A DNA stretch of 64,000 nt from Antitrichia curtipendula (GCA_951230915.1 OX579639.1:15438001-15502000), one strand, 5' to 3'; positions 12,591 through 24,462 are shown, counted from the stretch's first letter. Notes: generated by a model not told the origin, from the letters alone. Numbers and translations are program-made.

Positions 12591-13515
12591 GACCTAGGGC
12601 CTTTTTCCTGCCAAAAAACACTCAAAACTTTCATTTCTATAGCAAAGAGTAAAAAACTTTGAAAAATGTTTTCTTTTCCACATCCAACCGTAGAATCTTA
12701 CACCTATCTAGTATAAAAATGTGTGGAATTTTTTTTTGAATTTTTGACCGCATAGATTGCAAGATATCTGCATTTTAAAGTGAAAAAAACAAGTTTTTTA
12801 GCACATTGCGGGACTAGATTTTTTGATATAAAACATTTTCAACTTAAAATTTTTTGCACTACAGCATTTTGATCTTTAAATCTTTATAGTAGAGAATTGA
12901 GTTGAGAGTCTAGGAAAAAAAAAAGTTAAGAAAAAGTTAATTATCATTCCTAAGAAAATTGTTAAGTAGAAGTAGGTACAAGATAGAAGGAAAACTTAAA
13001 ATATTCATATATTTTAGATGGAATTAAAATGCATTAATCCCAATGGTGAGATTGTTCTAGCAAGTAAACTAAACAATGAAAAAAAGAAAAATTGCAAAAA
13101 TTGCAAAAATTGCATTAAAAAATGAATCCTAGAAGTTATTTTTTTCAAGAAAATGCTCAAATTGCCCAAAACACAAGAATGTCCTTAACTTTCTCATAAC
13201 AAATCCAAATGAAATGAATCAAATCTTTCCAGATAGAAAAAATATATTCTATGAGATAAAAATATTTAAAAAAAAAATTCAAATTGTTGAATTTTTTTTT
13301 TTGCTGCCCAGGCTGCCCCCCATCCCTTGTTGTGAGCTTATTTGGTCATAATTATTGTTCCCGGGCACCGATTGTGAAAAAAATTATATTCCCACAAAGC
13401 TTATCAATTTTTCTATCTTCAAAAAAAATTTCAAAAAATCACGACAAAAATTCAGCCCATAGGTACTTGCCCAAAATCCCATTTGTCCCCCGAAGGGATA
13501 ACAGTCTTTTAGGGG
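12591..13515 (+). mobile_element. family B copy B4, nested in C1
   Basis: A 925-bp family B element preceded by CTTA (12587-12590) and followed by TTAA (13516-13519). The left end has decayed to GACCTAGGGCC. The right end is intact, GTCTTTTAGGGG. The flanking sequence 'cccatgttctttttc' before it and 'acatacttcaaaaggcttg' after it reconstitute the end of a family C element as seen at 27090-27140. Confidence 0.83.
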
Positions 13516-13555
13516 TTAAGAGAAACATACTTCAAAAGGCTTGAACATTTAGGGG

Positions 13556-14418
13556 CTAGGTCTATATGTGCCACTTCGTATCTACTATATATCAATAGAA
13601 TACATTTGAAAGTTTGAAATGTACATTATTAATATATAGTGGCACAAATAGGGTGGCTTTTGAATTGTAAATAGAATATAGTCTCTTGCCTTGTCTATAA
13701 TATTATTCTCAAACCTCCTTGCTCTAAAATTTATCTATTCTTCAACATTATGTAATAAATGTACTCACATAATCAAAAAGTGGCCAAAATCTAACACCTA
13801 CATTTAGACCAAAAAGCATCACAAAAATCAATATATTGCTTACAATGTGATTCCACAAAACACTTGCACTATTTGTTTTGTTGTTGTTCGATACTCTTGA
13901 TTTTTTCAAGTATACTATAAAATTAAAAATTAAAATTTTAAGAATAAAATAAAATAGGGAAAATATTAAAACCTCTTGGAAGATAATAGTCTAGAAAGAT
14001 TAAGTCCAAAATAAGTTTTTGAACAAGAGAACTAAGAAAGTGAAAAGTCTCAAAAAAGTATTTAAATCATTAAAATTATTAGTACATAAATAATTATAAT
14101 ATTTAAATTATAAATTTATAAATTTGTAATGTGTTTTGTGGTATTGCCCTATACTTGTAAGATGTACAAAATCAAAACATGAGACTCAGTGAGAACCAAG
14201 TGTTGATGTTTAGTGCAACTAGAAATAGTGTTTCTAAAAATCATAAGTTATTCTTACAATGTCCAAATAATTCATGTGAAAGTGTATTGGATTTTCCTTT
14301 CAATTGTCAATAAAATAAAATAATAATTCTTATAATTAAGTGACTATACTCAGTTGAAATTAGTAAAAATTATAAGTGCATACTTTAGTATCACTTCACC
14401 CTACACCCCAAATCCCAC
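13556..14418. other. AT-rich intergenic sequence
   Basis: No supported feature. There is a short 'cacttcgtatctactatatat..' region near 13570-13640 with a weak local inverted similarity, not strong enough to call. Confidence 0.4.
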
Positions 14419-15237
14419 TTAACCCCTAAATGTTTTTGACTATATTTTCATCCCAAATGCTCAATAACTGCCATTTCTCATACAAGTACCAAATTTTGGA
14501 AAAAAACATTTTTGGACACATGTATTTATAGGATCATGTAGTACGCTAGTTTGAAAGATGTGAAAAAAATTTCAAGGATTTTTCCTATATAGATTGCAAG
14601 ATATTAGCATTTAAAGTGACAAAAAAAAAATTTTGACCCTTGCAAAAAAACAAGTAGCTGCTCTTTACAAGGTCACATTTTTATGAAAAAATGTTGAAAA
14701 TGGTGGTGCTTCTTTGGATTCACTCTTCAAAGCAAGTTGAATACATGCTTGAAAATTTTCAGATCATTTGGAATTGTACAACACACAAGAAAAAAATACT
14801 AAATAGAAAAAAGTAGAAAATGATTCAAAATACTAAATTGTTGAGAATCTAGTTATGGAATTGAAATTTTCCAATACCAATGGTTGTAATGTTGTAGTAA
14901 ACAATTTACATCCTAAAATTTTATTTTTTTCAAAAAAGACTGAAAAATGAATTAAATAAAGGACTTCAAAGTTTATTTTAGAGTAGAGAATCCATGACTA
15001 CCCGCACACTAAAACTCCTTGTAACTTTTATTTCATCATTAATCAAAATGGAAAGATTTAAAAGTTTCTATATATATATAAATCTAGGAAACCAATTTCA
15101 AATTTTTATTTTAAATAAAGGAATTTAAAGATTTTTTTGGAACCGCCTAAGCTGTCCACCAAACTTTAAAAATTACATTTCATACAATAACTTTTTTAAC
15201 CACATAGTCAAACCTTATGGAATTTGTTGGGCCTTAA

Positions 15238-16155
15238 CCCCAAAATTTCCAAGGCCTCTTTTCCATAAAAAAACACTCAAAATTGTCATATTTGTAGCAA
15301 AGAGCAAAAGATTAAATTTAATGTTTTTCTTAGCATATCTAACAATAGGATCTTGTACTTGACTAGTATATGAATGTGTGGAAGAAATTTCACAAACTTT
15401 GGCAATGTAGATTGCAAGATATATATATTTAAAGTAAAGCGAACAAAAATTTTTGAACCTTGCTCAACTACATTTTTTGATTTTGAATCTTCATAACTTA
15501 TAATTTTTGCTCTATTGATTTTGAATTTGTAATTTTATATGATAAAGAATTGAGTTGAGATTCTAGGAAAAATATTAAGAAAAAACACACACTTAGTTAT
15601 CACTCATTAAAGAAAAATTTATATAGAAGTAGGTTCAAGATTGAAGAAAAATCTAAATCGTTAATAGTTTTAAGATGGAATTGAATACATTGATCTCAAC
15701 AGTGAGATTGTTCTAGCAAGAAATCTTAACCTTGTGAATTTTTAATTTTTTTTTAAATTGTGAAAATTAAGGTCAAAAATGAATCCTACAAGTTATTTAT
15801 TCAAGAAGATGCTCTAATTGCCCAAAAAACAAGATTGTCCATAACTTTTAGATAGCAAATCCAAATGGAATGAGTCAAAGCTTCCCATATACATAAAATT
15901 GTAATCTATACAAAAATTGATTATTTTTTTACATTCAATTTTTTTGAAGGTTTTTCTATCTGTTGACCTAAAAAAAGGGCTTTTATGCCATAATTTTTGC
16001 ACTTGGGCTCTGATTGAAATAAAATTATATTTTGGGGAAGCTAATGTATTTTTCTATCTCTAGAAAAAATTAAAAAAATTATGACAAATATTGAGACCAT
16101 AGGAGCCTGCCCAAAATCCATTTTGTCCTCCAAGGGGACAATGGGACTTTAGAGG
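15238..16155 (+). mobile_element. family B copy B5, nested in A3
   Basis: A 918-bp copy between TTAA 15234-15237 and TTAA 16156-16159. Ends are CCCCAAAATTTCCAAGG and GGGACTTTAGAGG. Forward orientation. The right TTAA is shared with the next element B6. Confidence 0.87.
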
Positions 16156-16159
16156 TTAA

Positions 16160-17128
16160 CTCCTAAAGGAACATTTGTTCCTTCATGGAACAAGTGGGAT
16201 TTGGGGCAAGTACCTATGGTCTCATTTTTTTTTCCTGATTTTTTAGAACTCTTTTTGAAGATAGAAAAATTGATTAGCTTCATGGGAATGTTATTATTTT
16301 TTCAATCGGTACCTAGGAACAAAAGTTATACTCAAAATAGTGGAGAAGAGGAGAGAGAAGGGGCAACACTAAAATTATTCAAATTTTTTAGTTAATTATT
16401 TTTTTCTCATGGATTATATTTTTTCTATATGGAAATTTTTGATTCATTCCATTTGGATTTGTAATGAGAATGTTATGGACAATCTTGTTTTTAGGGCATT
16501 AGAGCATCTTTTTGAAAAATTAACTTGTAGGATTCATTTTTTAATGCAATTTTAACAATTAAAAAAAATTAATTCCACATGGTTTAGTTTGCTTGCTAGA
16601 ACAATCTCACCATTGGGATTACTGCAACTTAATTCTATTTCAGAGATATTAATAATTTAGATTATTCTTCTATCTTGTACCTACTTTTGTTTTAAAAAAA
16701 TTTAAAGTATGAAAATTAAGTTTTTTTGAATTTTTTTTAGCCTCTCAACTGGTGCTCATTTTGAGTTGAATTGTTGATTCAATGGTCATCTAAATGTGTT
16801 CTCTATAATTATTTGAGTTGAAAAACATGTCATTTTAGTTCATTTTCAACCTCTTCTAGAAATCATTTCATATTTTATTTGAGTTGAAAATATTGGAAAT
16901 GGAAACCTATAGTCATTATTACACAATGCTTAAAATTTTAGGTTGAAATTATAGTTTATTAGAAACCACTTGTTTGCATGTGGTTTGTTGTAGTAGAACT
17001 AAGTGCACCCCTTGAGTCTTATAGTTAGATCTGCAAAAAAAATAATTTTTAGTTTTTTTAATTCTTTGCTACAAAAATGGTAGTTTTGATTGTTTTTTGG
17101 CAAAAAAAAAGTCTTGGTCTTGTAGGGG
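16160..17128 (-). mobile_element. family B copy B6, nested in A3 and abutting B5
   Basis: A reverse-orientation family B copy from CTCCTAAAGGAACA to GGTCTTGTAGGGG, with TTAA 16156-16159 on the left and CTAA 17129-17132 on the right. The segment about 16745-17010 does not match other B copies. It starts 'ctcaactggtgctcattttg' and carries repeated 'tgagttgaaaa' words, so an internal replacement or gene-conversion event is likely. Confidence 0.83.
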
Positions 17129-17251
17129 CTAAAGAAAACCCTTGTCCTTTTGTTGTGTGAAAATTTCAAAGGATTGAACTAAAAATTCCATCTGTGGTGA
17201 GCTATCTAAAATCGCTATGTTGCAAACAAAAATAGTTTGGTCCTTTAGACG

Positions 17252-17814
17252 TTGATGCTCTAAATTTGCTAGGTGGAGAGTAAAAAATTGGACCTTGAGG
17301 CTTCACACTATGTCTTAAGTCAAAAGTCCCACATCACTTCAAAATGCCTACCGATGGCAACACTTTTTAGAAAAGTAGCAGGGATTTGCATCTTAGTACG
17401 TTGAAATTTTCTCCAAATCTCTCAAAAGCAGATTTGATGCTAAAAGCGTCCCCTAAATTAATTTTTGACTTTTTGCTCCATTTTTTTGAACATATAATTT
17501 CTATTATGCAAGAGACAAGTTAAGATTTAGAGTTGGGACTTTAGCCTTCACACTATGAAGCTCCAAATCTTACATTTGATATTTTTTCTTCACCTATTCT
17601 TACATGTCTCCAAGTTCTATTTTTGTATAGCTTCCCACATACAAACTCCATACAAACCATTTGCTTTAAACCCTAAACAATGTTAGAAGCTAGAATTGGA
17701 ACTTCCCTTCAAAGCCTTCAAAGGTAGGAGGTTCATACATTGCCCACCTAAGGGTTGAAACTGAATTTGGGGGAAATGAAGCTTCTTTGAAGAAAAAAAT
17801 TAGTAAATTTTCCT
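17252..17814. other. unassigned sequence between A3 and an inverted-arm element
   Basis: Moderately AT-rich. It has a repeated phrase, 'ggaccttgaggcttcacactatg' near 17300 and 'gggactttagccttcacactatg' near 17545, which suggests a degraded local duplication. No coding signal is seen. Confidence 0.35.
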
Positions 17815-19047
17815 TGAAAGACAAGTAGAATTGGCATCTAACCCCAAGTCATTCCATATTTTTTGGAGCTTTGTGGAATTAGTTATGAAAATTTGAAGTT
17901 GAAATGGCATACGAAAACTCTAAAATCACCCACCCCTACAATGTCTATTGTTTGTACATTGCTGAAGACTTCAAAAAAGCAACATGTACAAACAGTGTAC
18001 ATTTGAGGAGGCGGGCGATTTCAGAGCCTCTGTCAGCTTTTAGAACCTCCTACCTTATGTCATGAACTTTCAGATCAACAGTAAAGTTGTATTCCCAATT
18101 CATCTTTCCTTTTTCAGAAATGCAACATGATGAACTGAACCCCATGGATAGAAATTCAAGCCAACTGAAATCTTATCCATGGGACTCATAAACACTGATT
18201 TCTGCACAAATATTAAAACTTAAGGTTCGATGATTTTGCAGTGGTTTCAAAGTTGAACAAAATCCAGAAAATTGGGATCACTATTCGTTAATGTATTGGG
18301 AACAATTACATAAAAGGGTGCGTGAAAGTTGGGATAAGTTTATTCTCCCAAATTCCAACTAACTTCTCCCTAAGAAAGTCCACAGACAAGAGGGCCCTAT
18401 TTTGAAGCAAGAGTTCACAGAAATTTGAGAACCTTCTGTTTCTCATAGGACAGGCAAGGATCTCTTGTGCTTGATGCATTTTTATCTTTCCAATTACCGG
18501 TGAGGTGAGCACCCCCCAAAAAACCCGCCACTGGCTTTCTTTTGCTTCTGTGTCTATTTATTAATATTAGACGGGTCAAATTATCTTATTTTCTTGTTGG
18601 CACTTGAAAGGAGGGTCCAAAGTACCAAAGAATGTGACATTTGGATATTGTATGCAAAAGTTATGAGGGAACAAAGTTTGGTTCTAAAAACAATTTCTTT
18701 CACATAGGTACATCACTGATTTTGGAGATGTACAAAATTGAGGACGGCGGTTTATGGCCAACGGCGCATTTGGAGGGGCACACCTTAGTTGCTGTTATTT
18801 GTGTCTAAAAATTGATGTTGAACAAGACTGAGGTCATAGGTTCATAAAAGCACTGAGGCTCTGAAAGCGTCCTTTAATATAGAGGTACATTTTGCTTTTT
18901 CATTGATAATGTACAAATAAAGTACATTTCAAAACATGGACGCTTTTAGTTCCTGCGTTTGAGCTTCAAAAGTTCATAACTAATTTCACAGTCAAAGCTC
19001 CAAAACATTTAAAACGATTGTATTAGATGCCAATTCTATTTGTCTTT
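17815..19047. mobile_element. inverted-arm (foldback or long-TIR) element
   Basis: The arms at about 17815-18045 and 18848-19047 are imperfect inverted copies. Shared words include 'tagaattggcatctaa' and 'ttttggagcttt..gaaattagttatga', then a 'tttgtacatt' zone, then 'tcagagcctc' against 'gaggctctga'. The interior of about 800 bp is GC-richer. It includes a repeat (18590-18800) also found at 62470-62700, 41840-42080 and 48170-48420. A Mutator-like element with long terminal repeats is possible, but I found no clear target duplication. Confidence 0.5.
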
Positions 19048-19053
19048 TAATAA

Positions 19054-20186
19054 ATCCTAAACATCCAAACTTCGTTCTTTGGCAATACAACAATTTCGGG
19101 CAGCTCACTACAAATGGAATTTTTATTTCTTTTACTTTAAATTTTCACACAACATGTGGACGAGGTTTCTCTTTAAGGCCCAACAATTTTCATTTGATTA
19201 CATGGTTAAAAATTTGTTGTATGGTATGTTTTTTTTCTCAAGACTAGCACAATTGTTAGCATGTGCGCATAGGATCTTGAGCCCATGAGTCTAAGAACCT
19301 AGGCTCTTATGTTGTAAGTACCTATGTTATAATCACCTTCTATGGTTATAGGATACTTATATTATAAATATGTTTGTTATAAACACCTTCAATAGTTGTA
19401 GGGTACCTACTTACACCTAGGCTCATAGGCTCACATTTCTAGACTCACATGCTAATGTTGTTGCTAGACTGGACAGTTTGAGCAGATTTAAAAAATCATT
19501 TTTTTCATAAATAAAAAATTTGAATTTATTTTTCTAGATTTGTATACATGTGGAAAACTTTGAATCATTCCATTTTCATTAATGAAGATGAAAGTTACAA
19601 GGAGTTCTAGTTTGTGGGTAGTTATGGATTTTCTACTTTAAAATAAACTTTAAAGTCCTTTATTTAACTCAATTTTCAATCCTTTTTAAAATTAAAATTT
19701 TAGGATGTAGATTGTTTATTAAAACATTACAAACATTGGGATTGGCATTTTTCAAGTTCATAACTAAATTCTCAACAATTTAGTATTTTGAATCATTATC
19801 TACTTCTTTCTACTTACTATTTTTTTCCTATGTGTTGTATAGTTCTAAATGATTTGAAAATTTTCAAGCATGTAGCCAACTTGTCTTGAAGAATGAACCT
19901 AAAGAAGCACCACCATTTTGGACATTTTTTCATACAAATGTGACCTTGTGAAGTGCATCTGCTCGAGTTTTGATAGGACCAAGAAAAGGATTTTTGTCAC
20001 TTTGAATGCTAATATATTGCAATCTACAGAAGGGAATTTTTTTATAAAAAATCCACATCTTTTCAAATTGGCGTACTACAAGATCCTACAATTACACGTG
20101 TCCAAAAATTTGTTTTTTTTCTAAAATTTGGTACTTGTATTAGAAATGGTAGTTTTGGAGCATTTTTAGTCAGAAACATTTAGAGA
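19054..20186 (-). mobile_element. family A copy A4, reverse, carrying insertion G1
   Basis: A reverse family A copy from ATCCTAAACATCC to CATTTAGAGA, with a following TTAT (20187-20190). It is about 200 bp longer than usual because repeat G1 lies within it. Its right flank continues as element D2 from 'aactatttataagtgcattt'. The intact D1 has one TTAA at that point. From about 19540 to 20105 it is almost identical in inverse orientation to copy A5, far closer than to any other A copy. Confidence 0.82.
19241..19466. repeat. interspersed repeat G1 inside A4
   Basis: About 225 bp absent from other family A copies, bounded by similar words 'agactagcacaattg' and 'agactggacagtttg' that could be an imperfect target duplication. 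It is related to 38620-38785, sharing 'ctatggttataggata', 'tatgttataaat' and a 'gagyccatgag' word. Class unknown. Confidence 0.55.
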
Positions 20187-20190
20187 TTAT

Positions 20191-20500
20191 AACTATTTAT
20201 AAGTGCATTTGGTCAAAAATGAAAAACTCTTCTTCTATGGAAAATTGAGATATCGGATAATGAAGTCATTTTGAGTAGGAAAAATACTATTGCTGTATTG
20301 AAAACTGAACTTTGATTGAAGAAATACAAAATTTGTATAATCAAAGTCTTTTGAAATTGAAGGATAAACTAACTTAAAAGTTTTAAACAAGACCCTATGG
20401 CAAAGTTTTTCAAAAAAAATTCTAGAAATTATACTTTCATTTCAAACACAACAATTTGCAGGTGCTTTTGGAGAGACCCCCTCCCCTAGACATTTAGAGG
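20191..20500 (+). mobile_element. partial family D MITE, D2
   Basis: Matches the right half of D1, from 'tttataartgcatttggtca' to the terminus 'gacatttagagg', followed by TTTA. The left half is absent. Copy A4 sits exactly at the point where D1 has its internal TTAA, so D2 was probably a target of A4 and then lost its left part. Confidence 0.7.
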
Positions 20501-20721
20501 TTTAAAAATATGACTTAAAAAACACGCATTTACATGTGGATACATATATACACATACATAATTATGCGATTGTTAACAAGTATGTGATTATCCCATATTC
20601 TTTGCCAATAACTTGAGTTGGTATTAGTATTTGAGATCTTGGATTTCAAAAAAATAATTAAAGAATTAGATTAGGGCTTAACATTATCAATTGAGGCTTT
20701 CACATATCAATTGATTATTAA

Positions 20722-21624
20722 TTTCTAAATGTTTTTTACTATGTTTTCACCAAGAATGCTCCAAAATTGTCATTTCTAATATACGTACCAAATTTTAGAC
20801 ACATGTAACAATAAGATCATGTAGTACGCCGGTTTGAAAAGATGTGGATTTTTTATAAAAAAATTCCCTTCTGTAGATTGCAATATATTAGCATTCAAAG
20901 TGACAAAAATCCTTTTCTTGGTCCTATCAAAACTCGAGCAGATGCACTTCACAAGGTCACATTTGTATGAAAAAATGTCCAAAATGGTGGTGCTCCTTTA
21001 GGTTCATTCTTCAAGACAAGTTGGCTACATGCTTGAAAATTTTCAAATCATTTAGAACTATACAACACATAGGAAAAAAATAGTAAGTAGAAAGAAGTAG
21101 ATAATGATTCAAAATACTAAATTGTTGAGAATTTAGTTATGAACTTGAAAAATGCCAATCCCAATGTTTGTAATGTTTTAATAAACAATCTACATCCTAA
21201 AATTTTATTTTTCAAAAGAGATTGAAAATTGAGTTAAATAAAGGACTTCAAAGTTTATTTTAGAGTAGAGAATCCATAACTGCCCGCAAACTAGAACTCC
21301 TTGTAACTTTCATCTTCATTAATGAAAATGGAATGATTCAAAGTTTTCCACATGTATACGAATCTAGAAAAAAAAATTCAATTTCTTTTTTAATAAAAAA
21401 ATTAGTTTTTTATCTGGCTAGATTGCCCAGTCTGGAAAAAACAAACCATATCATACAATACCTTCTGAACTACGTACTCAAAGTTATGAAAATTGTTGGG
21501 CCTTAAAGAATAACCTCATCCACATGTTGTATGAAAATTTAAAATAAACAAAATAAAACTTCCATTTGTAGTGAGCTACTCAAAATTGCTATGATGCTAT
21601 AATTGCAATTTGATCCTTTAAGGG
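20722..21624 (+). mobile_element. TTAA-flanked MITE, family A copy A5
   Basis: A 903-bp copy with TTAA at 20718-20721 and a degraded TGAA at 21625-21628. Ends are TTTCTAAATG and ATCCTTTAAGGG. It forms the second arm of a long inverted repeat with A4. Both share private variants, such as the word 'ctacagaagggaattt', that are absent from all other copies. Confidence 0.84.
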
Positions 21625-21628
21625 TGAA

Positions 21629-22585
21629 ATGTCTAGGGTTTTTTTCCAAGACAATGTATAGTGAGAATTTCTTAGAGTTTTTAAAAAAGAAATCACCCAC
21701 AACAAAGTTTTTGTTAGAATCAAGAGGGTTTTTTCAGCTATGGAAAGATAATTTGACAAACCACATAAGAAAAATATGAGATTTCAAAAAAATGTAATTT
21801 TTTTTGTAATTTGGGACCCCCCTAAAGTAGAATAGTGACCACAAAATAGTTGATTGCACATTGAGAGAAGGACTTTTTAGCTGGAGGTTACAATTTTACC
21901 TAGATATCATCTAGGTATCAATTTCCCATTAGAAAAATAGTGGATTTTGATCCAAAGATGTTGCATTTTTTTAATACTTTATTTGAATCTGGATTTTTCA
22001 ATCAAAAGGCAAAATTCCATATCTCAAAATGCCATAACATTGCTAAACCAGGTGAGGTGCCTCCCCCAAATGGATATATAATTCCCTCTAGGATACCTTG
22101 GGGTAGTACTAATTTATAATGCTCAAAACTTGATTGGTTGCGCTCATAATGTAATTCCATGGGTTGTTAGACTTGAGAAATTCACTAGCTTGGGGCCCCA
22201 ACAAAAGTGAACAATGGTATGGTTGAATTCTAGCTGCAGTCTTAGATTAGCCTGTCAAAATCACCAAACAACAAATTTTGCAAAATTGATTGGCTAGAAG
22301 TTACAATTTCATTTAGGGATCAATTATTTTTGATACAGATATCACCCCCAATTATTACATGAGTGTTGAAGAAATAACTGGCTACTTCTTCTAAATGGTA
22401 AACAAAATTGACCTAGGTATCACCTACTTTTGATGCAAAAATCACCAAAAATCACCTAAATATCACATGAGTGTTGACAAATACTAAGTCAACAACTCTA
22501 TTGTTCAATTATTGTACCCATAGTTCAATCAAATATAATGATGTTATTTCACAATATTACTACTAGTGATTTATTTTTTAATTTT
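21629..22585. other. intergenic sequence with short local repeats
   Basis: No gene recognised. Two similar phrases containing 'atgagtgttga' near 22355 and 22465, each close to 'atcacc' words, point to a degraded local duplication of about 110 bp. Confidence 0.4.
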
Positions 22586-22589
22586 TTAA

Positions 22590-24462
22590 CCCCTAAAGTC
22601 CCATTCTCCCCTCGAGGGACAAAATGGATTTTGGGCAGGCTCCTGTGGTTTCAATATTTTTGTGATTTTTTTAACCCCTAAAGGATCAAACTGCATTTTT
22701 TGGCAACATAGCAATTTTGGGCAGCTCAATACGGATGGATTTTTTCTTTTATTTCTTTGAAATTTTCACACAACATGTGCCTGAGGAGTAGCTTTAAGGC
22801 CCAACAATTTTTGTAACTTTTGACTACATGGTTAAAAAGTTATTGCATGATATGTGATTTTCTTTGAACTTTGGGCAACCCGGGCAGCTCAGAAAATTTA
22901 TTTAAAGATGACTTTTAAAAAAAATAAATTGAAATTGGTTTATTAAGTTTGTATCTAAGTAGGAAGCTTTGGATCATCCCATTTTGATCGATGAGTCAAA
23001 AGTTATGAGGAGTTTTAGTTTGGGGTAGTTTGCCACTAGTTATACAATCTATACATTACAAAAAAAGTTTGAAATCCTTTATTTAATTCAGATTTTAATA
23101 TTTTTGGAAAAAAACAACAACATTAGTTGGAGATTGTTTATTAAAACGTTTTTACCATTGGGATTGGAATTTTCTCAACTCCATAAATAAATTGTTTACA
23201 ACTTAGTATTTTGGCTCATTTTCTACTTCTTTCTACTTACTATTTTTTTTTGTACATGTTGTACAATTCCAAATGACTTGAAAATTTTCAAGCATGTAGC
23301 CAACTTGAATTGAAGAATGAACCAAAGAGTTACAACCATTTGGACTTTGTTTCATACAAATATTGCCTTCTGAAGTGCAGCTGCCCGGATTTTCGCAGTG
23401 GTAAAAAAAGGATTTTTGTAACTTCAAACACTAATATTTTGCAATCTACACGGCGGAAATTTCTGAAATTTTTTCCACATCTCTTCAAATCAGTTTACTA
23501 AAAGATCCTACGGTTAAATTTGTCCTAAATTGTTGTTTTTTCTAAAATTTGGTGGTTGTCTTAAAAATAACAGTTTTAGAGTGGTTTTGGTGAAAACATA
23601 GTCAAAAACCTTTATAGGTTAATTCTTTTTGTAAAGATAGGAAAACATATTAGCTTTCCGAAAATATAATTTTTATTTCAATTGGAGCTCGGTAGCCAAA
23701 GTTATGGCACAGAAAGTCCTTTTTTTTAGTTTCACGGGCAGAAAAAAAACTTCAAAAAAACTTCAAGTAAATTTTTAAAATTTTAAAACTTATTTGTATA
23801 GATTATATTTTTATGTACATGGGAAGCTTTTATTAATTCCATTTGGATTTGTTATGTGAAAGTTATGGACAATCTTGTTTTGGGGCAATCAGAGCATCTT
23901 TTTGAAAAAATAACTTAAGGGATTCTTTTCTGACCTCAATTTTCACAATTAAAAGAAAAAAATGTTACACAAGGTTAAGACCTCTTGCTAGAACAATCTC
24001 ATTGTTGAGATTAGCATATTTCAATTCCATCGTAGAGCTATTGACAATTTAGATTTTCCTTCAATCTTGAACCTACTTTTGCTTAACAATTTTTGAATGC
24101 TTGAAAACTAAGTGTTTTTTTTTTTAATTTTTTTCCTAAACTTTCAACTTAACTCTTTATCATATAAAATTCAAAATTCAAAATCAGTAGAGCAAAAATT
24201 TTAAGTTAAGAAGGTTCAATGCAAAAAAATGTAGTTGAGCAAGGTGTAAATTTTTTTGTTTCTTTCACTTTAAATGCAAATAACTTGCAATCTACACAGT
24301 CAAAGTTTGTGAAATTTCTTTCACACATTTTGATACTAGTCTAATACAAGATTCTATAGTTAGATATGCAAAAACATATATATTAAATTTTTATTCTCTT
24401 TGCTATAGAAATGACAGTTTTGAGTGGTTTTTAATGGAAAAGAGGCTTTGGGACTTTAGGGG
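22590..24462 (-). mobile_element. family B copy B7, interrupted by A6
   Basis: A reverse family B copy that begins CCCCTAAAGTCCCATTC after TTAA 22586-22589 and ends GGGACTTTAGGGG before GTAA 24463-24466. It is split after about 80 bp by A6. Pieces are 22590-22670 and 23623-24462. Removing A6 and one TTAA gives a 925-bp element, the normal family length. Confidence 0.87.
22675..23618 (-). mobile_element. TTAA-flanked MITE, family A copy A6, nested in B7
   Basis: A 944-bp reverse copy between TTAA 22671-22674 and TTAA 23619-23622. Ends are CCCCTAAAGGATCAAAC and CCTTTATAGG. The target was a T-rich stretch of a family B element. Element B5 has the same T-rich site uninterrupted at about 16065-16085. 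Confidence 0.88.

Larger units (their letters stand above)
10892..13555 (+). mobile_element. family C MITE copy C1, interrupted by A2 and B4
   Basis: C1 is assembled from three pieces (10892-11005, 11931-12586, 13520-13555), colinear with uninterrupted C2 (26358-27143) and with C3 (44333-45028) in reverse. The left flank is TTAA 10888-10891 and the right flank CTAG 13556-13559. A2 occupies the TTAA that is single in C2 (26470-26473) and C3 (44923-44926). B4 interrupts the distal end. Interior landmarks are the 'gcatttcaacaattgcaa' block near 12233 and the 'catatatgtaccat' block near 11997. Confidence 0.85.
14423..17251 (+). mobile_element. family A copy A3, split by B5 and B6
   Basis: The left part 14423-15233 ends inside the conserved word 'gttgggccTTAAagc'. 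The right part resumes at 17133 with 'gttgtgtgaaaatttcaaag' and ends near 17251 (TTTGGTCCTTTAGACG, followed by TTGA). In intact copies, for example TTAA 8553-8556 in A1 and 47842-47845 in A9, this is one continuous sequence with a single TTAA. The left flank is TTAA 14419-14422. Confidence 0.85.
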
